Positions 16,999 through 26,016 of a DNA stretch of 64,000 nucleotides are shown piece by piece (positions within the stretch are counted from its first letter, which is position 1; each line of letters opens with the position of its first letter). The translations under genes were made by a program, and so were the position numbers. The DNA is from an uncultured Lachnospiraceae bacterium (lineage in GTDB: Bacteria > Bacillota > Clostridia > Lachnospirales > Lachnospiraceae): contig CAJUEX010000001.1 in the NCBI GenBank assembly GCA_910585715.1, positions 62,001 to 126,000 on the forward strand. Reading direction: 5' to 3'. A model generated the notes under the pieces. It saw only the letters and a program-made list of their open reading frames with translations. It did no database searches and had not been told where the DNA came from.

Positions 16999-18623
16999 TT
17001 GTTATTCTCCATATATTTCTGCTTTAATCGCTGTCGGTCTATTTTGCCATGATTGTTTTCCGGTATTTTATCCAGCCTGTAAAATACATTTGGACACATA
17101 TATTTGGGAAGCTTATTATGGAGCTGACTGATGATTTCCTTTTCCATTTCTTTTTCCGCCTGATAAAACAACAGGATTTTTCCTAAGATATCGTCATACA
17201 TACAGCAGCATTTTTCCACTTCTTCCACTGCATTCACAGAAGCCTCCACTTCCAAAAGTTCAATCCGGTGGCCCATATGCTTAATCTGGTGGTCTTTTCT
17301 TGCTGCAAATACCAGCTCTCCCCGGTCATTTATATAGCCCATGTCCCCGGTTCGATAAATCATATCCAGATAATCCTCATGAAGGGGATTCTGGCAAAAT
17401 GCCTTCTCTGTTTCCTCTTTATTTTTATAATAGCCCAGCGCAAGAGATGAGCCCCTGACACAGATTTCTCCCTGCTCTCCCGGCTCTGCCAGCCTGTTTT
17501 CTTCATTGAAAAGAAGGATTTCCGTATTGGGAAATGCCTTGCCAATGGGAAGGACCTGGTCTTGTGAAAATTCCCTGTCCACTATGTAGTAAGTGCAGTT
17601 ACAGGTAATTTCCGTAGGACCATACAAGTTTACATAAATCGAATCTCTTACATGCTTCTGCCAATAATGCAGTACTTTCATGGGAAGCACTTCTCCGGAA
17701 AACATGATTTTCTTTAGATATCGGGGCGCTTCTTTTTCCAATATCCGAAAGGAGGCTGCAACCCCTAATGCAGAGGCTGCCCATATAATGGTTGTTATTT
17801 TCTTTTCATTAAAAAACCCGGCAAGCTTTTTGGGCATGACGAACATGCTTTTTGGCACAATGTACATGGACGCCCCGTTTCTTATGGTCAGATAAATATC
17901 CTTTACCGACACGTCAAAATCAAAGGGAGCCTGATTGGCAAAAACCTCCTCAGAGGAAAATTGAAATACATTCGTAAACTGTTCTGCCATATCAATCACT
18001 GACCTGTGGGATATTAGCACCCCTTTGGGAACTCCCGTTGAACCGGAAGTGAATATCATATAAAGGGGATTGGTGTCCAGATGTCTTTCCCGGATTTTGG
18101 TTAACAACGGCAAATTTTCTTCCTTTTCCTTATAACAACAGTTACCTGATTCTTTTGCCTCTTCCCACTGCCGCTCTGGTACTTTCACCGCTTCCTTCTG
18201 CTCCGGTTTCGGATATCCCAGCCAGTTAACTGGTTCCTGAAACATTTCTTCCAGAAATAGCAGCTTTTCTTTCTCAAGCTCCCTGCCAAGCTGTTCATCT
18301 TCTTTTTTCACAATAAGATATGCAGGATTAACTACTGATAAAATGGTTCTGATTCTTTCTATCGGCAGGGTTTTGTCTACCGGAACATAAAAACAGCCGC
18401 TGTATACAATTCCCATAAATGCAGCCAGCGTGTTTACATCCTTGTCAATCAACACTGTAACCGGCTCCCTGTATGCGCCCTGCTCTGCCAGTCTGCTGCC
18501 CATTCTTCTTGCTGCCCGGCCCAATTGTCTATAGGTAAGCTGCCCGGATTCGTCTCCAAATACCAGCTTGTCCGGATAAAGCTTTTCTGCCCTTTCCAAG
18601 TATTCCAATACGTTACAGACCAT
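16995..18623 (-). CDS. Adenylating enzyme (DltA/NRPS A-domain type)
   Basis: A 542-residue AMP-forming ligase. Core motifs: FTSGSTGVPKG (191-201), FDFDVSVKD (234-242) with the aspartate that usually binds an alpha-amino group, NLYGPTEITC, YRTGDMG and the catalytic lysine K527 in HGKIDR. An insert at about 130-185, rich in charged residues, makes it longer than DltA (about 505). The FDFDVSV motif points to an amino-acid rather than a fatty-acid substrate. It overlaps both neighbours (10 nt and 4 nt). It would load an amino acid onto the carrier protein at 15882-16112. Which amino acid cannot be read reliably. Confidence 0.92.
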   Translation of the reverse strand: MVCNVLEYLERAEKLYPDKLVFGDESGQLTYRQLGRAARRMGSRLAEQGAYREPVTVLIDKDVNTLAAFMGIVYSGCFYVPVDKTLPIERIRTILSVVNPAYLIVKKEDEQLGRELEKEKLLFLEEMFQEPVNWLGYPKPEQKEAVKVPERQWEEAKESGNCCYKEKEENLPLLTKIRERHLDTNPLYMIFTSGSTGVPKGVLISHRSVIDMAEQFTNVFQFSSEEVFANQAPFDFDVSVKDIYLTIRNGASMYIVPKSMFVMPKKLAGFFNEKKITTIIWAASALGVAASFRILEKEAPRYLKKIMFSGEVLPMKVLHYWQKHVRDSIYVNLYGPTEITCNCTYYIVDREFSQDQVLPIGKAFPNTEILLFNEENRLAEPGEQGEICVRGSSLALGYYKNKEETEKAFCQNPLHEDYLDMIYRTGDMGYINDRGELVFAARKDHQIKHMGHRIELLEVEASVNAVEEVEKCCCMYDDILGKILLFYQAEKEMEKEIISQLHNKLPKYMCPNVFYRLDKIPENNHGKIDRQRLKQKYMENNK

Positions 18624-19647
18624 CTTCTCCTGTCCTTCCGTTTTTCTTTCCTGCTTTTATTACTGAAATCCTGTCATAAAATTCTTTTTTCAACTGTTCA
18701 GGCACTTCCATGAAATTTTCCCTGTCCTCTTTCGCAATTTTATCCGCTTCTTCCAGAGAAAGCTCTCCCCTTCGCACAGAAACTGCCAGTTCCCCTGTTC
18801 TGATTGGGAATCCTCTTTTTTGAAGGCTCATGTTTTCCGCCATGGCATGGGCAAAACAGTCCGCATGTCCGCTGATTCCCTGTGGCCGCACCCATCCGAT
18901 TTTTTCCTCCAGAAATTTCATGGTTTCTTCTTCGCTGATATCATGATAGGCAAAATAGGAAACTGCTTCCGCCTCCACATCCTTTAAATAATCCATCCGG
19001 CCTGCTTTATCAGCCCGCTCTTCCAGTCCGTGAAACATCTGGTATTCAAATTCCTTTAAATGACGGGAGCTTTCAAAAGGCTCGATTCCTTTTATGCTGT
19101 CAGCACATTGCAGGATTTGTCCTTTTGTCCTTCCGTTTATAATAAGCGGTATTTTATTTTGCCCTGCAAACAGGTAGCTGTAATAATGCATATAGTGAAA
19201 GCAGACAGAACAGAAATTTTGCATCATATTTACACAGGCCGTATACTGCTTTCTCAATTTTTCATCATTCATGGAAAATGTAATATGGTCTACCTTTAGC
19301 TTTTCCAAAGCATTTTTTATATTGTTCTTTCCGTATTCCGTGGAAAAGCCATTGTCAAAGGTAAATGCCAGCACCCGCATTCCATACTTTTCTTTTAGCT
19401 GATATATGATATAGGTGCTGTCCTTTCCTCCGCTGAACCCTGCCAGACAGTCATATTTTGAGCCTGCCTCTTTTGCCTTTTTCTTTCCTTCTTCCATTTT
19501 CTGAAGGAAAATCTGTTCCAGCTTTTTCTTATCTTCCAACACATCCCGATGACTTTCATAAAATTCACAGTAATTGCAGATTCCTTCCGCATTAAACCGG
19601 ATATTCGTATAAATTTCCGGCAAACCGCATTTTTTGCAACGTTTCAC
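18613..19647 (-). CDS. PP-loop ATP-pyrophosphatase, N-acetyl sugar amidotransferase-like
   Basis: A 344-residue protein. The PP-loop SGGKDS lies at 72-77 in LAGFSGGKDSTY, and an N-terminal zinc-ribbon-like C4-x2-C7 ... C24-x2-C27 precedes it. This order fits the WbpG/PseA group of N-acetyl sugar amidotransferases, which adenylate a substrate and replace an oxygen using ammonia. Ammonia-supplying HisH/HisF partners are not present nearby. It is the first gene of the operon, starting with GTG after GGAGGAAAAAA, and its end overlaps the adenylation gene by 10 nt. It might make the amine or amidine group later formylated or activated (inference). Confidence 0.8.
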   Translation of the reverse strand: MKRCKKCGLPEIYTNIRFNAEGICNYCEFYESHRDVLEDKKKLEQIFLQKMEEGKKKAKEAGSKYDCLAGFSGGKDSTYIIYQLKEKYGMRVLAFTFDNGFSTEYGKNNIKNALEKLKVDHITFSMNDEKLRKQYTACVNMMQNFCSVCFHYMHYYSYLFAGQNKIPLIINGRTKGQILQCADSIKGIEPFESSRHLKEFEYQMFHGLEERADKAGRMDYLKDVEAEAVSYFAYHDISEEETMKFLEEKIGWVRPQGISGHADCFAHAMAENMSLQKRGFPIRTGELAVSVRRGELSLEEADKIAKEDRENFMEVPEQLKKEFYDRISVIKAGKKNGRTGEDGL

Positions 19648-19831
19648 TTTTTTCCTCCGTCATAATTCTTTTTTAAATTACACTTTTCTACTTTTATTAC
19701 TTTATATTAGGAATGTGATAGAAATTTGAGGATTGCAGAAAGAAGTATATCTGTCAAAGACAATATCATTTAATAGAAGGCATAGTTTTTTCATAAGGCT
19801 TTTTCACTGCCTTCTTCCAAAAGTGAACATA

Positions 19832-19875
19832 AAAACCTGCTAACAAAAGCCAGAACTTTTGTTAGCAGGTTTTTA
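19832..19875. terminator. Strong bidirectional terminator
   Basis: A 19-bp perfect stem (19832-19850 with 19857-19875) with T tracts on both strands. On the minus strand it ends the trpXYZ/AbiH-remnant unit and isolates the dlt-like operon. Confidence 0.9.
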
Positions 19876-19928
19876 AATAACATGATAAACTCATGACAAT
19901 ATCATGATAACCTTTCTGTAATAGACAA

Positions 19929-20351
19929 TTATTTCAACACATAAACTTTATTTCTCGTTTTTCCTCTACTTTCTAATACACCAATTTTCTCGGCTTTTGC
20001 CAACAATCTTGCCGCCGTTTTTATCTGAGTATCCAATACACCCGCAGCTATCGTACTGCTGATATCCGAATGTATATCTAAATATTCCCGTATCAGCTTC
20101 ATACGAGTTCGTTCTAATTCGGACATTGATTCGGACATTGATTCGGACATTTGTTTATGAACAAACCCTTTCCGAATATAAATCGTTGTTGCCAAATAAG
20201 TTCTGTCTTCATCCATTTCAAATTCTGGCTCAGGAGAACCATTTCTTCGCAATTCCCTAAGTATCTTTATAATGCCCGTGCCTTGCTTTTCAGATAAATC
20301 AATTTCTTTAAATAACTCACCTATCCTTCGATATTTTTTGCCTTTTTGATT
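19929..20351 (-). pseudogene. C-terminal remnant of an AAA_4/AlbA_2-type transcriptional regulator
   Basis: The open frame 20351-19929 contains RRIGELFKEIDLSEKQG, TGIIKILRELRRNG and SPEPEFEMDEDRTYL. This is the conserved end of the ATP-binding domain of the 'divergent AAA-4/AlbA_2' regulators, also called RecG-like C-terminal proteins. It is followed by a repeated SESM linker and a winged-helix tail (LARLLAKAEKIGVLESRG region). The N-terminal two-thirds are absent, and the frame begins in the tail of the AbiH remnant. A 12-bp tandem repeat encodes the SESM units (about 20118-20152). It is probably not functional unless the tail is translated from an internal start at 20252. Confidence 0.72.
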
Positions 20352-21052
20352 TTATTTTGTCCTATCTCTTCATTTAAAAAGGGTTTTATCAATGCCCTCC
20401 TTACATTTAGGCGCTGGTTCATTTTGGCACTTTTTATTTGTTTCTCATCATTTACTCCTAAAATCATTTCTCCATCTTCCAATGTGCCATGTATATGGAA
20501 AACGTCACCTATTCTTTCTGTATATTTATCATATGCCCGTGCATAGCTTCTTAATATTCCTGCCTTTTCTCCTATGGAAAAATATTGATCCAGACAATTG
20601 GTGTAATTAAAACTGATTGCCCTGCATATGCGATCTTCCGGAATATAATAATCAAATACTCCTTTTATAAAATCCTTCTTTTTTTCGTTGGGATTTTGTC
20701 TGATTCCCTCAATCAGTCCCAGCATTTTCTTTTTTACTTTCCCTTCATCCAACACAAACTTTGCCTGTTCTTCCTTTAAATAATCTATCAGCAAATCATC
20801 CATCTCTATTTTATCGAGCACAAACTTTTCGTAGTTTGTTTCAAAGATTTCGTCTGTAAAAATCCCCAAGGCGCTTTCTAAATCAGCCCAATCCTCATAT
20901 GCCTTATCTCCTAAATCCTCAAGCTTTTTCCTTAACAAATTTCCCATATCTGCATTTTCAAGAAAGTAAGGATAAAAATCAGAATATTTTGTCTTTAAGC
21001 CCAAGCTAATATCAAATCCGTTTGTATTATTATGCCAATCTAATTGCCGCAT
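20321..21052 (-). pseudogene. AbiH-like abortive-infection protein, both ends lost
   Basis: This 243-codon frame contains the AbiH (PF14253) hallmarks: NGFDISLGLKTKYSDFYPYF at the start, AISFNYTNCLDQYF near 160 and VFHIHGTLEDGEMILGVNDE near 190. Intact relatives begin with a few residues ending in IGNGFD; here the first Gly-Asn are replaced by an unrelated stretch that begins right at the trpZ stop. The C-terminal domain that normally follows GVNDE by about 100 residues is missing. The gene therefore appears trimmed at both ends and joined to trpZ and to an AAA_4 remnant. Some frame remains open, so expression cannot be excluded. Confidence 0.72.
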
Positions 21053-21813
21053 TCCACGCTGATTTCATTAAAGATTTTCATGATTTCTTCCGTATCCATC
21101 TTTTCCTTTTTTGCACCTGCTTTATCTATAATAGCTTTTCCTTCATGCATCATAATCAATCGGTTACCATACTCTACCGCATATCTGAGATTATGGGTTA
21201 CCATAATAGTAGTCACCTTTTTTTCCTGAACAATTTTATCAGTAAGCTCCATGATGATTTCTGCCGTTTTGGGGTCAAGGGCCGCTGTGTGCTCATCCAA
21301 AATCAAAAAATCAATGGGCGTCATGGTTGCCATTAAAAGGGAAACCGCCTGTCTCTGTCCTCCTGACAGGGAACCCACCTGCGTATGCAGCTTATCCTCA
21401 AGTCCTAAATTCAACTGTGACAACAGCTCCTTATAATAAGCAATCCGGCTTTTTTTGACTCCCTTTGCAAGACCATAAGGCTTTCCTTTATTATCCGCAA
21501 TGGACATATTTTCCAAAATAGTCATGCCCGGGCATGTTCCTTTGGATGGATTCTGATAGACCCTTCCAATCCTGCGGTGTCTCAAATAATCTTTTTTTCC
21601 CGTAATATCCATGCCATTTACAAGAATTTTTCCATCATCCACATCAATGCTTCCGCAGACAATGTTCAGCAAAGAGGTCTTTCCCGAGCCATTGCTGCCT
21701 ACGATTGCCACAAACTGCCCGTCCTCAATGGTCAGATTAAAGTCCTGAAAAAGACAAAGTTCATTGACGGAGCCCGGATTATAATATTTGTTTATATGCT
21801 TAAGCTCTAACAT
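21040..21813 (-). CDS. trpZ: Tryptophan ABC transporter ATP-binding protein (TrpZ type)
   Basis: The 257-residue ATPase energises uptake through TrpY. Walker A is GSNGSGKT (39-46). The ABC signature is LSGGQRQ. Walker B is FLILDEHTAALD, and the H-loop is VTHNLRYA. It follows a permease and a periplasmic-type lipoprotein of the COG2984/COG4120/COG1101 set. The tryptophan assignment rests on the T-box upstream. It overlaps the permease gene by 14 nt. Its stop lies inside the truncated AbiH frame. Confidence 0.9.
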   Translation of the reverse strand: MLELKHINKYYNPGSVNELCLFQDFNLTIEDGQFVAIVGSNGSGKTSLLNIVCGSIDVDDGKILVNGMDITGKKDYLRHRRIGRVYQNPSKGTCPGMTILENMSIADNKGKPYGLAKGVKKSRIAYYKELLSQLNLGLEDKLHTQVGSLSGGQRQAVSLLMATMTPIDFLILDEHTAALDPKTAEIIMELTDKIVQEKKVTTIMVTHNLRYAVEYGNRLIMMHEGKAIIDKAGAKKEKMDTEEIMKIFNEISVECGN

Positions 21814-22690
21814 CTGTCTTCACCTTCCTCTTTCTATCCATTCCCACCACTAAAATCAGAAGGAATAATACTGCGGTTACTAATTTTAAATCGCTGGACT
21901 GTAACCCCATACGAATAGCTAATGCTACACAACCTTTATACAAAACGGAACCAATTACCACACTGGTGGTTACCCGTAATATAGTTACTTTCTGAAACAG
22001 GCTGGTGCCGATGATAACACTGGCAAGACCAATTACTACTGTACCTGTCCCAAAGGAAGCATCGTAATAACGTTGCTGCTGGGCAAACAAACATCCGCTT
22101 AAAGCCACAAGACCGTTAGCAATAGACAATCCTATGATTTTCACAAATCCCTTATCGATTCCAAGGCTTGTCACTATAGTCTCGTTGTCTCCCACCGCCC
22201 TGAGCATATAGCCTGATTTGGTATGAAGATACCAGTCCAGCAAATACTTGGTTATCATGGTAATGACAAGAATCAGGATAACTGTGGAAAAAGCAGAAAG
22301 CGCTTCCGGAAATATGCCGTTTACCAGTTTATTGTCAAAAATATTAGGTTTATTGTATATAGGCAGATTGGCTTTTCCTACAATTCTTAAATTTACCGTA
22401 TAAAGAGCCGTCATCATAATAATGCCTGACAATAAATCCCGCACCTTAAGCTTTACATGAATGATTCCGGTAAGCATTCCGATAAATGCCCCTGCTAAAA
22501 AACTGATTGGCAGGGTCAGCAGCGGATTAAAGTCCCTGCTTATCAGAACTGCCGTAATGGCTGCTCCCATCGGGAAGCTGCCATCTACGGTCAAATCAGG
22601 AAAATCCAGTATCTTATAAGTAATATAAACACCCAATGCCATTACAGCATAAATAAGACCTTGTTCAAATGCACTTAATAATAAAATCAA
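21800..22690 (-). CDS. trpY: Tryptophan ABC transporter permease (TrpY type)
   Basis: About 296 residues with eight to ten hydrophobic segments; KILDFPDLTVDGSFPMGAA near the start is characteristic of COG4120 permeases. A TTG at 22690 is preferred because GGAGG lies 7 nt upstream; an ATG at 22708 gives no RBS. It is located between the lipoprotein (24-nt gap) and the ATPase. Substrate inferred from the T-box. Confidence 0.9.
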   Translation of the reverse strand: MILLLSAFEQGLIYAVMALGVYITYKILDFPDLTVDGSFPMGAAITAVLISRDFNPLLTLPISFLAGAFIGMLTGIIHVKLKVRDLLSGIIMMTALYTVNLRIVGKANLPIYNKPNIFDNKLVNGIFPEALSAFSTVILILVITMITKYLLDWYLHTKSGYMLRAVGDNETIVTSLGIDKGFVKIIGLSIANGLVALSGCLFAQQQRYYDASFGTGTVVIGLASVIIGTSLFQKVTILRVTTSVVIGSVLYKGCVALAIRMGLQSSDLKLVTAVLFLLILVVGMDRKRKVKTDVRA

Positions 22691-22714
22691 AACATTTCCT
22701 CCATGCAACCTGAC

Positions 22715-23794
22715 TTATTCTGCCACAATCGTGTCAAATACCTGATAAGCGCCTTTTATAAAATCTTCTGACAAAGCAAGACCGATTTTATCTGCTGCTT
22801 CAGTATTTACATAAAGGCTGGATTCGGTAATCGTTTCATAATGCATATCCGATGCTTTTTCTTCCCCCTTTAATATCTTTGCAGCCATATGTCCCGTCTG
22901 CTTTCCAAGCTCATAATATTCCAGTCCCATGGAAGCTACACAGCCGCTTTTTACCTGTTCTATTTCGGAACCGAATACGGGAATGTTCTTTGCATTTGCT
23001 GCTGCTAACTCCGTCTGTAACGCAGATACTACCGTATTATCCGTTAAGTTCGTAATACAATCCACCTTTTCCACTAAATTAGCTGCTGCCAGTTCTACAT
23101 CAGCTATAGTATTGATACCTGTATCTACAATTTCAAAGCCATATTCTCCTGCATGTTTTTTGTATTCCGCAATGGTGCTTTCAGAGTTTGTTTCACTTGT
23201 TGTATAAATAATGCCAATGTTTTTAGCTTCCGGCAATATGTCACGTATCATTTGAAGCTGTTCTGTAACTGCCAAATAGTCGGAAGTCCCTGTAATGTTT
23301 CCTACCGGTGTTCCATCTTCCTCTGCAAGTCCTGCCGCTACCGGGTCGGATACTGCCGTATAAATAACCGGAATTTCCGTATTTAATGTGGAATTATAAG
23401 CGCTCATGGCAGATGGGGTTGCAATGCCGCAGATTAAGTCCACGTTTTTGGAAACATAATTATCTGCAATAGTACTTGTAGTTCCGGTATCCGCCTGCGC
23501 ATTATCAAATAATACAGTAAGATTTTCTCCCTCTACAAAGCCTTCCTCTGCAAGACCTGCAAGAAATCCTTCTTTACAGTTATCTAAAGAACCATGCTCT
23601 GCAAATTGGGAAATTCCAATTGTATAACTGCCTTCTACCCCTGCTTCTATTTCTTCTTCGCTTCCTGCTGTTTCTTCCTCCGAGGATTCCGACAATTTCT
23701 GTTGATTTGCGGTTTCCTCTATGGTACTGCTGCAGGCCATTAAACCGGCTGCTGCCACCATAGTCAATAATAGTGCAATTACTTTCTTTTTCAT
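22715..23794 (-). CDS. trpX: Tryptophan ABC transporter substrate-binding lipoprotein (TrpX type)
   Basis: A 359-residue lipoprotein: signal peptide with lipobox LMAC (C21 acylated) and an acidic linker (SEEETAGSEEEIEAG), followed by a type I periplasmic-binding fold of the COG2984 family (YTIGISQFAEHGSLDNCKEGF). It captures substrate at the membrane surface and delivers it to TrpY/TrpZ. The ATG follows AAAGGAGAGG. A T-box ends about 90 nt upstream. Confidence 0.92.
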   Translation of the reverse strand: MKKKVIALLLTMVAAAGLMACSSTIEETANQQKLSESSEEETAGSEEEIEAGVEGSYTIGISQFAEHGSLDNCKEGFLAGLAEEGFVEGENLTVLFDNAQADTGTTSTIADNYVSKNVDLICGIATPSAMSAYNSTLNTEIPVIYTAVSDPVAAGLAEEDGTPVGNITGTSDYLAVTEQLQMIRDILPEAKNIGIIYTTSETNSESTIAEYKKHAGEYGFEIVDTGINTIADVELAAANLVEKVDCITNLTDNTVVSALQTELAAANAKNIPVFGSEIEQVKSGCVASMGLEYYELGKQTGHMAAKILKGEEKASDMHYETITESSLYVNTEAADKIGLALSEDFIKGAYQVFDTIVAE

Positions 23795-23886
23795 AACTTT
23801 CCTCTCCTTTTCCGTTCCCCCTCTCCATAGGGAAAACTTTTCTTTGTGAAACCTTTAAGAATTTTATTTTTATGGACTCTCAGCAT

Positions 23887-24247
23887 AAAAAAAAACCGCC
23901 TCAAGCAAATGCTTGAGACGGTAATAAACTCGTTATGATTTATTATCGCGGTACCACTCAAATTGACATAATGTCCACTCACATTCATGTACTATCATAC
24001 ATGTCACATGGATAACGGGTGTGCTTCCCGCCGGTGCCTACTCCCATCCATTTCCAAAACCTGTATCAAAGGCACATTTCTTCTTCCATACATTCTTTTG
24101 AAAATTCTGCTTCAGACCAGCCTCAAAAGTCCATTCATCAAAAATCCATTTACCACAATCCCACCACCTGCGGCTCTCTTTGAAACTTCCTAATGACTAC
24201 TTCTCTTTCTCAAAGGTTTGTTTGATATGTTACTTGCTTTTGTAACT
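23887..24247 (-). promoter_or_regulatory. Tryptophan-specific T-box riboswitch with terminator
   Basis: The leader on the minus strand reads a Stem I with AGAGAG and GGTGGTGGGA, then GAATGGACTTTTGAGG, in which the specifier triplet TGG (24131-24133) matches the tryptophan codon. The T-box sequence GAGTGGTACCGCG (about 23947-23959) supplies the tRNA 3'-end bulge. A terminator (CCGTCTCAAGC, loop, GCTTGAGGCGG, then nine T; 23887-23921) closes the leader. Uncharged tRNA-Trp should stabilise the antiterminator and turn on trpXYZ. The start at 24247 is estimated from the promoter. Confidence 0.92.
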
Positions 24248-24253
24248 GTGCTT

Positions 24254-24282
24254 ACTTTAGCGCATAATTGAGAATTTGTCAA
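24254..24282 (-). promoter_or_regulatory. SigA promoter of the trpXYZ leader
   Basis: TTGACA (24277-24282), 17-nt spacer, TAAAGT (24254-24259). Confidence 0.85.
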
Positions 24283-24342
24283 TAGGGGGATATTTTTATT
24301 TATCTCAAATGTATAGCACAGTAACAGGTTATATGTTCTTTT

Positions 24343-24930
24343 TTAGTCAGTCTGGGAAACTGTTTCCATTATTTCTGCAGCCTCAACGATTTCCGGGGCT
24401 CCTGCTGTGGCTTCTGCATTTTCTGCAACTTCCCTTGGGTCGTCATATTCCTTTTCCTCTTCCTCTCCCCAAAGGGAATCGTATTTCTCCTTCTTTTGCC
24501 GCTGTACCATTGCTCCTATATTTTTGGCGGTCTGATACATTTCAAAACTGAATTCCATCAGCTTCTTTTCATCTGAAGCAGGTACGATTGCACCTTTCAT
24601 AATGCGATGCGCCACTTCCATAATTTTCCCCATGTCTATCGCATACTCCTCAGCCGCATCTGCCTGCTGTTCCGCTACTGTGGCATTCCAGTATGCACAG
24701 TACTGGTCTGCCAACCTGTCTAAATAATCATAATATTCCTGTTGTTTTTCATCTAAGGCATTTAAAGTCAGTTCCAGCGTGGCAGCTTCCGATTGATACT
24801 GTTCCTGTTTGTCTGATGAAATCTTCATCTGATTTCGGATATTCTTTAGCTGCTTTGATATAGCAGCCTTTTGTTCCTGATATTCTTTTACCTGATTCCT
24901 GTAAATCTGCTGGGCTTCTCCTATTTTCAT
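24343..24930 (-). CDS. Coiled-coil hypothetical protein
   Basis: A 195-residue, highly charged, mostly helical cytoplasmic protein. Heptad-like segments cover about 1-75 (QVKEYQEQKAAISKQLKNI) and the middle is helical (IDMGKIMEVAHRIMKGAIVP). The tail is acidic (WGEEEEKEYDDPREVAENAEA). No enzyme motif is seen. The ATG follows AAGGATG. It stands alone on the minus strand upstream of the T-box promoter, so it is not in the trp operon. I do not recognise its function. Confidence 0.8.
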   Translation of the reverse strand: MKIGEAQQIYRNQVKEYQEQKAAISKQLKNIRNQMKISSDKQEQYQSEAATLELTLNALDEKQQEYYDYLDRLADQYCAYWNATVAEQQADAAEEYAIDMGKIMEVAHRIMKGAIVPASDEKKLMEFSFEMYQTAKNIGAMVQRQKKEKYDSLWGEEEEKEYDDPREVAENAEATAGAPEIVEAAEIMETVSQTD

Positions 24931-25177
24931 AAAATCACATCCTTGTATATTTTAAATGCATCCATGCATTTATATTTATATCGTCTTTTCATTCAAAAAA
25001 ATCAATATGCTCTTTCAGATGTTTACCGGACAATTCTTTGTCCACTGGATAAATCCTGATATTCGCCCACAATTACATATTTATAGCCATGATGATATTT
25101 TAACAGAAAAGCTCTGAATATTCGTGCTCATAATTCCTCCCTGTAAACGCAAAAAGATACATGAATCAGCCTGTCTG

Positions 25178-26016
25178 TTACATATTAATCAGAAACTGCT
25201 CTATGGATTCTGCTTTTGCCGCCATTTTAAGCCATTTGCCAAGCACCTTCAGGTCCTTTTGGGATGTGATTTTATTTTTTATCTCCTCCGGAATGCTTCC
25301 CAGTTCTTCCAATATTTCGAGAATACCTTCCATTTTTCCCTGCGCCATTCCTTCACTTCTTCCCTGCTTCATTTCTTCGCTTTTTCCCTGCTCCAGGCCT
25401 TCCTCATAGCCCTCTTCCCGCAGTGTCCTTTTATGCAGCTCTTCATCATACTCAAATATGCTCATCTGTATCGCCTCCGCTTTATTCCTTACTAAAAATT
25501 CCTTCAGGATTCCTTCCCTTATGCAGTCATCCACTGCTTTGCCATGCCGTTATAAAAGGTGATATATTTCGGCGCAGGCAGCATAATCCGTCTGCCGGAG
25601 TACATATCCTTTCCTACAGTCAGCTTCTCGTACAGCCTTGCGGTATAAAACAAATCCCTAAGGGGCATGTTGGGGTTTACCGTGGACTGGTGCTCATACA
25701 GATTCATCTACATGTCCAGCACGCAGGAAACATCGTTTTTCATGTTCAGGTATATGGCATTTTCCAGCGTGGTAACCTCCAGGTCATCCGGGTCTTCGTA
25801 GCAGGTGCCGTTTACCGCATTGTACAGGCTTAGCAGTTCTTCCTTTTCCCTGTAAAGCATACGGAATACCGTATCCTTGCCTTTGCAGATAATCGGAACG
25901 CAGTCTTCCTCCCTGTGTGCCCCCATGCTGTCATTGGTGCCTGTGAGGTCTTTTTTTACTTCCTGTGCCCCGAAAATTTCCCGTGACTGTTGGCGTCTGT
26001 CAGCTTTCTTCTTCAT
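25178..26016 (-). pseudogene. Rpn/PD-(D/E)XK nuclease family gene, broken
   Basis: Three frame fragments align in order to one gene of this family. The first (26016-25708) starts MKKKADRRQQ and holds KDTVFRMLYREKEELLSLYNAVNG and DVSCVLDM, then stops at an amber codon. The second continues in the same frame with NLYEHQSTVNPNMPLRDLFYTARLYEKL and APKYITFYNG. It then shifts frame and joins directly to AVDDCIREGILKEFL and the EG/KQ-rich tail (EGYEEGLEQGKSEEMKQG). The ~90 residues normally between FYNG and the DDCIREG segment are missing. It has therefore lost both a codon (nonsense) and its central part, and it cannot encode an active nuclease. Confidence 0.88.
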
